From NCBI GenBank assembly GCA_964418645.1, contig CAYQME010000094.1:1-6299 (forward strand): a stretch of DNA of 6,299 bases. The letters are read 5' to 3'. A program made the position numbers and the translations under genes. The notes beneath the pieces are model-generated. The model was given only the letters and a program-made list of their open reading frames with translations. It did no database searches and was not told the origin of the DNA. Below are positions 1 through 6,286 of the stretch, one piece after another. Position 1 is the first letter of the stretch; every line of letters begins with the position of its first letter. The DNA is from JAADHG01 sp964418645 (GTDB taxonomy: Bacteria; Bacteroidota; Bacteroidia; Flavobacteriales; Flavobacteriaceae).

Positions 1-418
1 GTAACGTTGAAAAGTGCTTTTCTGTACCGTCCCAAACCAATTCATAGAATTTTAATTTTATATTCCAATCTGCAATAACCAGCGTAAAAGGTTCTACATT
101 ATTAAGATTATAGCCTTCAATGCACCCCCTTATATCATCTGAAGCTAATAAATCTTTAACAACAGCTCCTCGACTCATTCTATAATCTGCTTTTCGTTCA
201 TGGCAAATAAACCCACCATTTAATAAACAAATTAAACGATTTTTATCGCTTACACCAATCCAAGTGCCTCCAGCCAATTCATCTTTAGGAAATAACATTG
301 TTGTATTCTTAACTGAATAGATTTCTGGTGCAAGCGATGTCCTATTAGGCGCTTCATCACGATTAGATGTTAAAATAAAGTCGTTTTTTCCTTTCGGAAT
401 TATAGTAACTGTACACAT
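1..418 (-). CDS. NRDE family protein (TANGO2-like), 5' part only, cut by the window edge
   Basis: The leftward frame opens at the ATG at 418-416 and stays open to the window edge. It gives 139 residues, about the first half of a family whose members are usually roughly 230-280 residues. The start gives MCTV, with Cys at position 2 as in the Ntn-hydrolase-like NRDE/TANGO2 (DUF833) family. The name-giving SNRDE motif is at residues 18-22, GGTWIGV at 50-56, LLNGG at 65-69 and SRG at 82-84, all in the expected order. Animal TANGO2/HRG-9 has been linked to haem handling, but the bacterial role is not settled and the substrate cannot be read here. The protein has no signal peptide and is probably cytoplasmic. 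It is divergent from pruA across a 149-bp spacer, so it is not in its operon. Family membership is confident; function is not. Confidence 0.88.
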   Translation of the reverse strand, partial: MCTVTIIPKGKNDFILTSNRDEAPNRTSLAPEIYSVKNTTMLFPKDELAGGTWIGVSDKNRLICLLNGGFICHERKADYRMSRGAVVKDLLASDDIRGCIEGYNLNNVEPFTLVIADWNIKLKFYELVWDGTEKHFSTL

Positions 419-445
419 AAAAATTATAGTCTAAAAACAGTTTAG

Positions 446-461
446 CAACTTACAAAAAATA
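446..461 (-). promoter_or_regulatory. weak candidate -7 region for the NRDE gene
   Basis: Read leftward, this stretch holds two imperfect versions of the Bacteroidetes -7 box TAnnTTTG. TATTTTTTG at 461-453 has one extra base in the spacer, and TAAGTTG at 452-446 lacks one T. Either would place transcription start some 20-30 bases before the NRDE ATG. I see no -33 TTG at a convincing distance. The position is sensible but the match is poor. Confidence 0.25.
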
Positions 462-520
462 ACTAATATTTTAAGGTAGTTTTTGCATTCCTTCAAGTAA
501 AAAAATCATCAAAATTATTG

Positions 521-528
521 TAACTTTG
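521..528 (+). promoter_or_regulatory. Bacteroidetes -7 promoter element upstream of pruA
   Basis: TAACTTTG is an exact match to the Bacteroidetes -7 consensus TAnnTTTG and ends 39 bases before the pruA ATG. Transcription would start at about 533-536, giving a leader of around 30 bases. No clear TTG sits at the expected -33 distance; the nearest, at 483-485, is too far upstream. The A-tract at 499-505 may help instead. Confidence 0.65.
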
Positions 529-567
529 CTGTCAAATTTTAACGAATTATTAAACTAAAAATAAATA

Positions 568-2196
568 ATGGGAAAAGGATTTTTCAACGTACCAATAGCT
601 GTAAACGAACCTATAAAATCGTATGCACCTGGTTCTCCAGAACGTGAAGCTGTACTTAAAGCATATAAAGACATGTTTAATAGCAAGATTGATGTGCCCT
701 TTTATATAAATGGACAAGATATTTCTACTGGAAACACCAGAACAATGTCTCCGCCACATGATCACCAGCATATAGTGGGAACCTATCATTTAGCAGAAAA
801 GACACATATAGAAGATGCCATTTCTACAGCTTTAGAAGCTAGAAAATCGTGGTCTCAATTACCATGGGAACAACGCGCAGGAATTTTTTTAAAGGCTTCC
901 GAATTAATTGCAGGTCCTTATAGAGCAAAAATAAATGCTGCTACAATGATAGCACAATCTAAAACCATACATCAAGCTGAAATTGATGCCGCATGTGAAT
1001 TGATAGATTTCTTGCGTTTTAATGTTCAGTTTATGACCGACATTTACCTTGAACAACCTGAAAGCACAAGTGATGCATGGAACAGAATTGAATACAGACC
1101 TCTTGAAGGTTTTACCTATGCAGTAACTCCATTTAACTTTACTGCAATTGCTGGTAACCTACCCTCTTGTATGGCTATGATGGGAAATGTTGTAGTTTGG
1201 AAACCTAGTGATAGTCAAATTTACTCTGCTAAAATACTTATGGATGTTTTTAAAGAAGCTGGTGTACCTCCTGGAGTTATTAATGTGGTATTTGGTGATC
1301 CTGTTATGATTACTGATACCGTTATGAGTAGTCCAGATTTTTCTGGTCTTCATTTTACAGGTTCTACATTTATCTTTAAAGAACTTTGGAAAAAGATTGG
1401 AAATAATATTCATAATTATAACACCTATCCAAGAATTGTAGGTGAAACTGGTGGAAAAGATTTTATCGTTGCACATAAATCTGCCAACTCAAAACAAGTT
1501 TCTACAGCCATTATTCGTGGTGCTTTCGAGTTTCAAGGGCAAAAATGTTCAGCAGCCTCAAGAGCCTATATACCAAGCAATTTATGGCAAGAGGTAAAAA
1601 CAGAACTTATAGATGATCTAAATTCTATAAAAATGGGTTCTCCTGAAGATATGAGCAACTTTGTTACTGCTGTAATACACGAAGGCTCTTTTGATAAATT
1701 AGCTAAATATATTGATCAAGCCAAAGCTGATAAGGATGCTGAAATTATTATAGGTGGTAATTACGATAAAAGCAAAGGTTATTTTATCGAACCAACAGTA
1801 ATTCTTGCTAAAGACCCTAAATACACAACCATGTGTACCGAGCTTTTTGGTCCAGTTATTACTATTTATGTGTATGATGAAAACGACTATTCTGAAACCT
1901 TAAAATTAGTTGACCAAACAAGCGATTATGCTTTAACGGGAGCTGTTCTTGCTTCAGATAGATACGCTATTGAGGAAGCTACTAAAGCATTGCAAAATTG
2001 TGCTGGTAACTTTTACATTAATGACAAACCAACCGGAGCAGTTGTAGGTCAACAACCTTTTGGTGGCGCAAGAGCTTCAGGAACTAACGATAAAGCAGGT
2101 TCTGCTCAAAACTTATTACGTTGGGTATCTCCTCGACTAATAAAAGAAACCTTTGTAACACCTACAGATTATCGTTATCCTTTTTTGGGAGAATAG
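568..2196 (+). CDS. pruA: L-glutamate gamma-semialdehyde dehydrogenase (1-pyrroline-5-carboxylate dehydrogenase), monofunctional
   Basis: This 542-residue enzyme oxidises glutamate gamma-semialdehyde (from P5C) to glutamate with NAD+, the last step of proline catabolism and also used in arginine/ornithine breakdown. It is a full-length ALDH-superfamily protein of the eukaryote-like (ALDH4A1-type) P5CDH group. Visible landmarks are TPFNF with Asn190, WKPS with the cofactor-binding Lys212, FTGST at 263-267, the general-base Glu293 in VGETGGKDF, and the catalytic Cys327 in GQKCSAASRAY. Also present are ELFGPV at 425-430 and the P5CDH hallmark FGGARASGTNDK at 498-509, followed by LLRWVSPR and IKET. 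There is no proline dehydrogenase domain, so this is not a PutA fusion; a separate PRODH must be encoded elsewhere. An in-frame TAA at 562-564 supports the chosen ATG. The leader is A-rich without a Shine-Dalgarno site. A -7 element lies upstream and a strong terminator downstream, so it is probably transcribed alone. The enzyme is cytoplasmic. Confidence 0.97.
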   Translation: MGKGFFNVPIAVNEPIKSYAPGSPEREAVLKAYKDMFNSKIDVPFYINGQDISTGNTRTMSPPHDHQHIVGTYHLAEKTHIEDAISTALEARKSWSQLPWEQRAGIFLKASELIAGPYRAKINAATMIAQSKTIHQAEIDAACELIDFLRFNVQFMTDIYLEQPESTSDAWNRIEYRPLEGFTYAVTPFNFTAIAGNLPSCMAMMGNVVVWKPSDSQIYSAKILMDVFKEAGVPPGVINVVFGDPVMITDTVMSSPDFSGLHFTGSTFIFKELWKKIGNNIHNYNTYPRIVGETGGKDFIVAHKSANSKQVSTAIIRGAFEFQGQKCSAASRAYIPSNLWQEVKTELIDDLNSIKMGSPEDMSNFVTAVIHEGSFDKLAKYIDQAKADKDAEIIIGGNYDKSKGYFIEPTVILAKDPKYTTMCTELFGPVITIYVYDENDYSETLKLVDQTSDYALTGAVLASDRYAIEEATKALQNCAGNFYINDKPTGAVVGQQPFGGARASGTNDKAGSAQNLLRWVSPRLIKETFVTPTDYRYPFLGE

Positions 2197-2224
2197 ATTA
2201 TAAAATCACATAATAGATAAATTT

Positions 2225-2260
2225 AAGACCTGTCCAATTCTGACAGGTCTTTTCTATTTT
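2225..2260 (+). terminator. rho-independent terminator after pruA
   Basis: A perfect 10-bp stem pairs AAGACCTGTC (2225-2234) with GACAGGTCTT (2242-2251). The 7-base loop is CAATTCT, and a T-rich tail runs to 2260. It begins 28 bases after the pruA stop and should separate pruA from the next gene. Confidence 0.9.
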
Positions 2261-2294
2261 ATGAAGCAAAAAAATCAATATCAATTATTTATGT

Positions 2295-2302
2295 TACTTT
2301 TG
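2295..2302 (+). promoter_or_regulatory. Bacteroidetes -7 promoter element upstream of the TolB-like/TPR gene
   Basis: TACTTTTG matches TAnnTTTG exactly and ends 16 bases before the ATG at 2319, after the pruA terminator. Transcription would start around 2307-2310, giving a very short leader of about 10 bases. No -33 TTG is visible at the usual spacing; the upstream stretch is A-rich. Confidence 0.55.
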
Positions 2303-2318
2303 AAAAAATCTCCTAACA

Positions 2319-4391
2319 ATGAGTAAGTTCTTTAATGAACTAAAACGACGTAATGTAATAAAAGCAGCTATTGCCTATGCAGTAGTTTCATGGGTTTTAG
2401 TACAAATACTCTCCATAGTTCTGCCTAGTGTTGATGCACCTGAATGGGTAATGAAAACCATAATGCTGTTAATGATCATTGGTTTCCCTGTATGGGTACT
2501 CATATCATGGGTGTATGAGGTAACTCCTGAAGGCTTAAAAAAAACAGCTAAAGTTAGTAAAGATCAATCCATTTCTGCTACTACCAACAAACGCTTAAAT
2601 ATTTTAATTTTAATAGGTTTGGTAGCAACTATTACTGTAGCTATGTTAAGACCAACAACCACAACATTAATAAAAACAGATGACGGACAGTTTGCCATTG
2701 CAGTATTACCTTTTGATGACTTAACAAAAGATGGCGATTCCGAGTGGTTTTGTGTTGGTGTAACCGAAGACATACTTACACATCTTTCTAAAATAAAAGA
2801 TTTAAGGGTCATATCGCGTACTTCAGTAATGCAATATAAAAACCATGAGAAGACCATACCAGAGATAGCACAGGAGTTGGGTGTGTCTTATATAGTGGAA
2901 GGAAGTGTACGTTCGCAAGACGATAAGGTGTTGGTAACCGCACAACTTATTAATGCTGAAGACACCCATCTTTGGGCAGATAATTACAATGAAAACTTAA
3001 ACGATGTCTTTAAAATACAACAAGAAGTTTCAAAGAAAATAGTAAAGCAATTGCAGCTAGCAATTAGCCCTGAAGAAGAAGAAGCATTAAGTAGCTCATC
3101 TACTACCAATGTTGAAGCCTTCCAGCTGTTTTTAAAAGGAAGAACCATTGCTGATAGTCGCACAAAAGAAGATTTAGAAAGAAGCATTACTTACTACGAA
3201 CAAGCCATAGCATTAGACCCAAATTATGCTGATGCTTATGCAGAAATTGCTAATTCTACTAATCTGTTGATTGGTTATGGAAACATGCCTCGAGATGAAT
3301 ATACTGCTAAGAGTAGAGATTATATAAAAAAGGCATTGGCTATAAACCCAAATACGGTTAGAGCGTATTCTGTATTAGGGAATATTTTTACAGGTGAACA
3401 AAAGTGGGATTTATCCAAAGAAAACTTTGAGAAAGCATTATCTATAAACCCTAATGATGCCACTACACATCATCATTATGCGATTTATTATCGTAATAAA
3501 ATAATTTTATATATTAAAGAAGAAGAAGACAACAAAAAATTCTTGTATCATATTAATAAAGCACAACAACTCGATCCATTATCTAGCCCTATTAACACTG
3601 TTAAAGTTCAAGCTTTAATGTTAAATAGTAAATTTGATGAAGCTGAAATACATCTTAATAAAATGGGTTATTTGATGCCATCATCGGAAGCTATTAATTT
3701 AAGAGCACAAATAAATGTTTTAAAAAATAAAGATGCAACAGCGTATATTAGCGTTTATAAAGCAGCTGTGGAAAAGGAGCCTAATAACGCTTCTTTACAT
3801 GGTGATTTAGGGTATTTTTATCGCGCTATTTTAAATGATTATAAAAACTCCTTAAAACATGTAAAAAAAGCATTTGAATTGGATGCAACATATAGAGGGA
3901 GTTATATTTATTCTTTAGTTATAGCTAAACAATATGATGAAGCCGAAGAAATTTTAAAAGACTCAAAACTAATAAACTCATTATCTGAATCGCAAATTGT
4001 TCATAGCTGGTATGCTTATTATGCTTGGAAGCGAGATTATAAAAATGCAAGACACTATCTCGAACAATATAAAGCTCATGATTCAACAGATTATTTCAGT
4101 GAAAATCGTTGGCTATTGTCCTTAATTGGTGATAAAGACACTGTTTTAGAAATGTTAAACACTCAAAATGAAGAGATTTCAGATCGAAATAAAGTAACTT
4201 ATTTTGCTAATCTAAAAATGAAAGATTCTATGTATTATTATATGGATAAAATTAATAGCAATGATAACAGAATTACTAGAATCCTACAATTAATGCGTTT
4301 TAATGGGAGATTCGAGTTTGATCCATATCGTAACGAACCAAGATTTAAAGCCCTTTTAAAGGCTAATTATATTCCTGTTTTGGAGGATTAA
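2319..4391 (+). CDS. membrane-anchored TolB/FlgO-like domain protein with TPR repeats
   Basis: This 690-residue protein has three predicted membrane segments (about 14-36, 45-67 and 93-110). A TolB/FlgO-like domain follows at about 125-247, opening with FAIAVLPFDDL and containing GVTEDILTHL, LRVISRTSVMQYK, YIVEGSVR and LWADNY. The rest, to about 540, is helical repeats. Clear TPR units include YYEQAIALDPNYADAYAEIA (292-311), IKKALAINPNTVRAYSVLG (336-354) and FEKALSINPNDATTHHHYA (370-388), and weaker ones follow. The C-terminus has RFEFDPYRNEPRFKALL, a frequent ending in this family. Relatives often carry an N-terminal CadC-type winged helix or a cyclase domain before the TolB-like part; here both are absent and membrane helices take their place. 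Positive residues KRR at 9-11 suggest a cytoplasmic N-terminus. With three helices, the TolB-like and TPR parts would face the periplasm (inference). An in-frame TGA at 2301-2303 supports the start. Substrate, partner and role cannot be read from the sequence. Confidence 0.85.
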   Translation: MSKFFNELKRRNVIKAAIAYAVVSWVLVQILSIVLPSVDAPEWVMKTIMLLMIIGFPVWVLISWVYEVTPEGLKKTAKVSKDQSISATTNKRLNILILIGLVATITVAMLRPTTTTLIKTDDGQFAIAVLPFDDLTKDGDSEWFCVGVTEDILTHLSKIKDLRVISRTSVMQYKNHEKTIPEIAQELGVSYIVEGSVRSQDDKVLVTAQLINAEDTHLWADNYNENLNDVFKIQQEVSKKIVKQLQLAISPEEEEALSSSSTTNVEAFQLFLKGRTIADSRTKEDLERSITYYEQAIALDPNYADAYAEIANSTNLLIGYGNMPRDEYTAKSRDYIKKALAINPNTVRAYSVLGNIFTGEQKWDLSKENFEKALSINPNDATTHHHYAIYYRNKIILYIKEEEDNKKFLYHINKAQQLDPLSSPINTVKVQALMLNSKFDEAEIHLNKMGYLMPSSEAINLRAQINVLKNKDATAYISVYKAAVEKEPNNASLHGDLGYFYRAILNDYKNSLKHVKKAFELDATYRGSYIYSLVIAKQYDEAEEILKDSKLINSLSESQIVHSWYAYYAWKRDYKNARHYLEQYKAHDSTDYFSENRWLLSLIGDKDTVLEMLNTQNEEISDRNKVTYFANLKMKDSMYYYMDKINSNDNRITRILQLMRFNGRFEFDPYRNEPRFKALLKANYIPVLED

Positions 4392-4398
4392 AACTTCA

Positions 4399-5028
4399 TT
4401 ATCTTCTAAACTTCAAAGGCAAATGCACCAGTTTTTTGGTTTCGAAAAAATCTTCGGTATAATAATCACTTAAATTATAAATTGTAGTTGTTTTATAGTT
4501 TTGTAATTCTTCGGTTAAATCGCCTCCTTTAAGATAGAGAATACCATTTTTAAGTTCGTTATTTTGTTTTTTTGCAATCTTTCCTTTTACCCAATGTACA
4601 AAAGTTGGCATAACTGCCACAGCACGACTTACAATAAAATCGAAAGTGCCTTTTATATCTTCTACACGACTATGAGTTGTTTTTACATTTGTCAAACCCA
4701 AACCAATTACTACCTCATCGACAACTTTAAGCTTTTTTGCAATACTATCAACCAAATGAAAATCACAATCAGGAAACAAAATTGCTAATGGTATTCCTGG
4801 AAAACCACCTCCTGTACCAACGTCTAAAATTTTAGTCCCCTTTTTAAATTGAATTACTTTTGCAATAGCTAAAGAATGTAACACATGACGCAAGTACAGT
4901 TCATCAATATCTTTACGAGATACCACGTTAATCTTTAAATTCCAATCTTGATATAAAGCCTGTAACTTTTCGAATTTATCAACTTGATCTTCAGTAAGAT
5001 TTGGGAAATACTTTAAAATAAGATCCAT
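4399..5028 (-). CDS. rsmG: 16S rRNA (guanine(527)-N(7))-methyltransferase RsmG
   Basis: This 209-residue protein is the normal RsmG (GidB) length. It uses S-adenosylmethionine to methylate N7 of G527 in the 530 loop of 16S rRNA; loss of the enzyme in other bacteria gives low-level streptomycin resistance. The Rossmann SAM-binding motif LDVGTGGGFPGIPLAI is at 68-83. It is followed by HLVDS with Asp94, KKLKVV at 98-103, SRVED at 120-124, VSRAVA at 133-138 and LKGGDL at 166-171, all in family order. The N-terminus, with NVVSRKDIDELYLRHVLHSL at 34-53, is also typical. An in-frame TAA at 5037-5035 lies three codons upstream, so translation must begin at this ATG. Unlike the classic mnmG-rsmG pair, it stands alone here, convergent with the TolB/TPR gene and divergent from the desaturase. 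The protein is cytoplasmic. Confidence 0.97.
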   Translation of the reverse strand: MDLILKYFPNLTEDQVDKFEKLQALYQDWNLKINVVSRKDIDELYLRHVLHSLAIAKVIQFKKGTKILDVGTGGGFPGIPLAILFPDCDFHLVDSIAKKLKVVDEVVIGLGLTNVKTTHSRVEDIKGTFDFIVSRAVAVMPTFVHWVKGKIAKKQNNELKNGILYLKGGDLTEELQNYKTTTIYNLSDYYTEDFFETKKLVHLPLKFRR

Positions 5029-5029
5029 T

Positions 5030-5034
5030 CTCCT
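5030..5034 (-). promoter_or_regulatory. Shine-Dalgarno-like AGGAG placed unusually close to the rsmG start
   Basis: Read leftward, AGGAG is separated from the rsmG ATG by one base (A at 5029). The usual spacing is about 5-9 bases, so it may not act as a normal ribosome binding site. The start itself is fixed by the stop codon just upstream. This is the only purine-rich SD-like sequence next to a start in the window. Confidence 0.4.
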
Positions 5035-5046
5035 TTAAAATTTTAA

Positions 5047-5054
5047 CAAAAGTA
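5047..5054 (-). promoter_or_regulatory. Bacteroidetes -7 promoter element for rsmG
   Basis: Read leftward, TACTTTTG is an exact TAnnTTTG match ending 18 bases before the rsmG ATG. It predicts a start near 5040-5042 and a leader of only about a dozen bases. The upstream side is nearly all A and T, and no -33 TTG is evident. Confidence 0.55.
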
Positions 5055-5111
5055 TTATATTTTATGTTTATAATTTTATGAAATCTTTATAAGTTAAGTC
5101 TGTTTATTATT

Positions 5112-5119
5112 TATCTTTG
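5112..5119 (+). promoter_or_regulatory. Bacteroidetes -7 promoter element for the desaturase
   Basis: TATCTTTG matches TAnnTTTG exactly and ends 54 bases before the desaturase ATG, predicting a leader of roughly 45-50 bases. It lies 57 bases from the oppositely oriented rsmG -7 element, so the 145-bp spacer is a compact divergent promoter region. No clear -33 TTG is visible; GTTAAG at 5093-5098 is a poor substitute. Confidence 0.6.
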
Positions 5120-5173
5120 CCCACTTATACAAATAACTTGTTTTAATTCGTTATCGTAAATAAACCAAAGCGC

Positions 5174-6274
5174 ATGACAAAACAATTGCTTTCTTTTTCA
5201 AGAACTGACTCAGCAAAGTTTTTCAAAACACTTAACAAACGTGTTAACGGCTACTTTAAAGACAATAATATAAAACGTACAGGAAACTGGAAACTTTGGC
5301 TAAAAACAATTATCATGTTTGGCCTGTTTTTAACACCTTATTTTTTAATCCTTACGTTAAATATTCCTGGTTGGGCGCAATTACTTTTAACTATTGTTAT
5401 GGGAGTTGGTATGGCTGGAGTTGGTATGAATGTAATGCACGATGGTAATCATGGTTCGTTTTCTAATAAAGAATGGATTAATAGAATAATGGGAAGCAGC
5501 ATATATATCCTTGCTGGAAATGCTTACAATTGGAAAGTGCAACATAACGTATTGCATCATACATATACAAATATTCATGGTCATGATGAAGACCTTGAAG
5601 CTGGACGAATATTACGTTTTTCTGAACATTCTAAATGGCAATGGCACCATAAATTTCAGCATTATTATTCGGTATTACTTTATGGATTGTTAACTATTAA
5701 TTGGGCTATTACAACAGATTTTATGCAAATGAAACGCTATATGAAGCGTAAATTAGCCTATGGTAAATTTCCAAATCCTGTATGGAATTGGAGTAAACTT
5801 GTAATTTCAAAAATTATTTACGTGACAATGTGGATTGTAATCCCTATGTTAATATTAGATATTTCTTGGTGGAAAATTTTACTAGGCTTCTTTATTATGC
5901 ATTATGTTGCTGGTTTAATTTTAAGTGTTGTATTTCAATTAGCACATGTAATGGATGAAGCAGAAATGCCTCTTCCTGAAAGAAATGGTTCCATGAAAAA
6001 TACTTGGGCTGTACACCAACTTAAAACTACGGTTAACTTTGGTGCAAAAAGCAAAATTGTAAACTGGTTTACCGGAGGATTAAACCATCAGGTAGAGCAT
6101 CATATTTTTCCACATATCAGTCATATACATTATGGAAAAATTGCCAAAATAGTTAAAGAAACCGCCAAAGAGTTTAATTTGCCTTATAACGAATATAAAA
6201 CCACTCGTAAAGCCATTATTGCTCATTTTAAATATCTACGCGATATGGGAATGAAACCTGCTTTAACAGTCTAA
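5174..6274 (+). CDS. membrane fatty acid desaturase (DesA/front-end type, di-iron)
   Basis: This 366-residue integral membrane enzyme should introduce a cis double bond into an acyl chain (acyl-lipid or acyl-CoA) using O2 and a di-iron centre. All three histidine boxes are present: HDGNH at 89-93, HNVLHH at 124-129 and QVEHH at 306-310. Gln replaces the first His of the third box, as in front-end (delta-5/delta-6-like) desaturases. Other family marks are TNIHGHDEDLEAG (132-144) and WAVHQLKTTVNFG (278-290). Hydrophobic spans lie at about 45-62, 67-88, 164-182, 209-230 and 235-256, so the His boxes face the cytoplasm. There is no N-terminal cytochrome b5 domain, so electrons must come from a separate carrier such as a ferredoxin. 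Databases often call such proteins linoleoyl-CoA desaturase, but regioselectivity cannot be read from sequence. It has its own -7 element, is divergent from rsmG, and is probably co-transcribed with the gene starting 12 bp downstream. No Shine-Dalgarno site is seen. Confidence 0.92.
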   Translation: MTKQLLSFSRTDSAKFFKTLNKRVNGYFKDNNIKRTGNWKLWLKTIIMFGLFLTPYFLILTLNIPGWAQLLLTIVMGVGMAGVGMNVMHDGNHGSFSNKEWINRIMGSSIYILAGNAYNWKVQHNVLHHTYTNIHGHDEDLEAGRILRFSEHSKWQWHHKFQHYYSVLLYGLLTINWAITTDFMQMKRYMKRKLAYGKFPNPVWNWSKLVISKIIYVTMWIVIPMLILDISWWKILLGFFIMHYVAGLILSVVFQLAHVMDEAEMPLPERNGSMKNTWAVHQLKTTVNFGAKSKIVNWFTGGLNHQVEHHIFPHISHIHYGKIAKIVKETAKEFNLPYNEYKTTRKAIIAHFKYLRDMGMKPALTV

Positions 6275-6286
6275 TTAATTTTACCA

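Noticed and set aside
550..789. 79-codon minus-strand frame overlapping the pruA start
   Set aside because: It is antisense to conserved pruA coding sequence and would run into the pruA promoter side. Its aromatic-rich, motif-free translation does not look like a real protein.
1159..1476. 105-codon open frame on the minus strand inside pruA
   Set aside because: It lies wholly within a well-supported conserved gene. Its translation is rich in Asn, Ile, Ser and Thr with no recognisable motif, as expected for an antisense shadow.
2319..2700. The TPR protein as a CadC-like transcription factor or adenylate cyclase
   Set aside because: The N-terminus is hydrophobic helices with no winged-helix or cyclase motifs; only the TolB-like and TPR parts match such proteins.
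2564..3187. Two minus-strand frames (2564-2857 and 2984-3187) inside the TolB/TPR gene
   Set aside because: Both are shadows of a long conserved coding region, with no promoter element, start context or recognisable family.
4349..4364. AGCC...GGCT inverted repeat near the end of the TolB/TPR gene as a terminator
   Set aside because: Only four pairs form before a C-A mismatch, it lies inside the coding region, and no T-tract follows.
4564..4788. 74-codon plus-strand frame opposite rsmG
   Set aside because: It is antisense to the RsmG SAM-binding region and is Cys/Tyr/Asn-rich without motifs, so it is a shadow.
5387..5693. Short frames on both strands within the desaturase (5387-5584 minus, 5511-5693 plus)
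   Set aside because: They overlap the histidine-box region of a clear desaturase, and their translations carry no family features.
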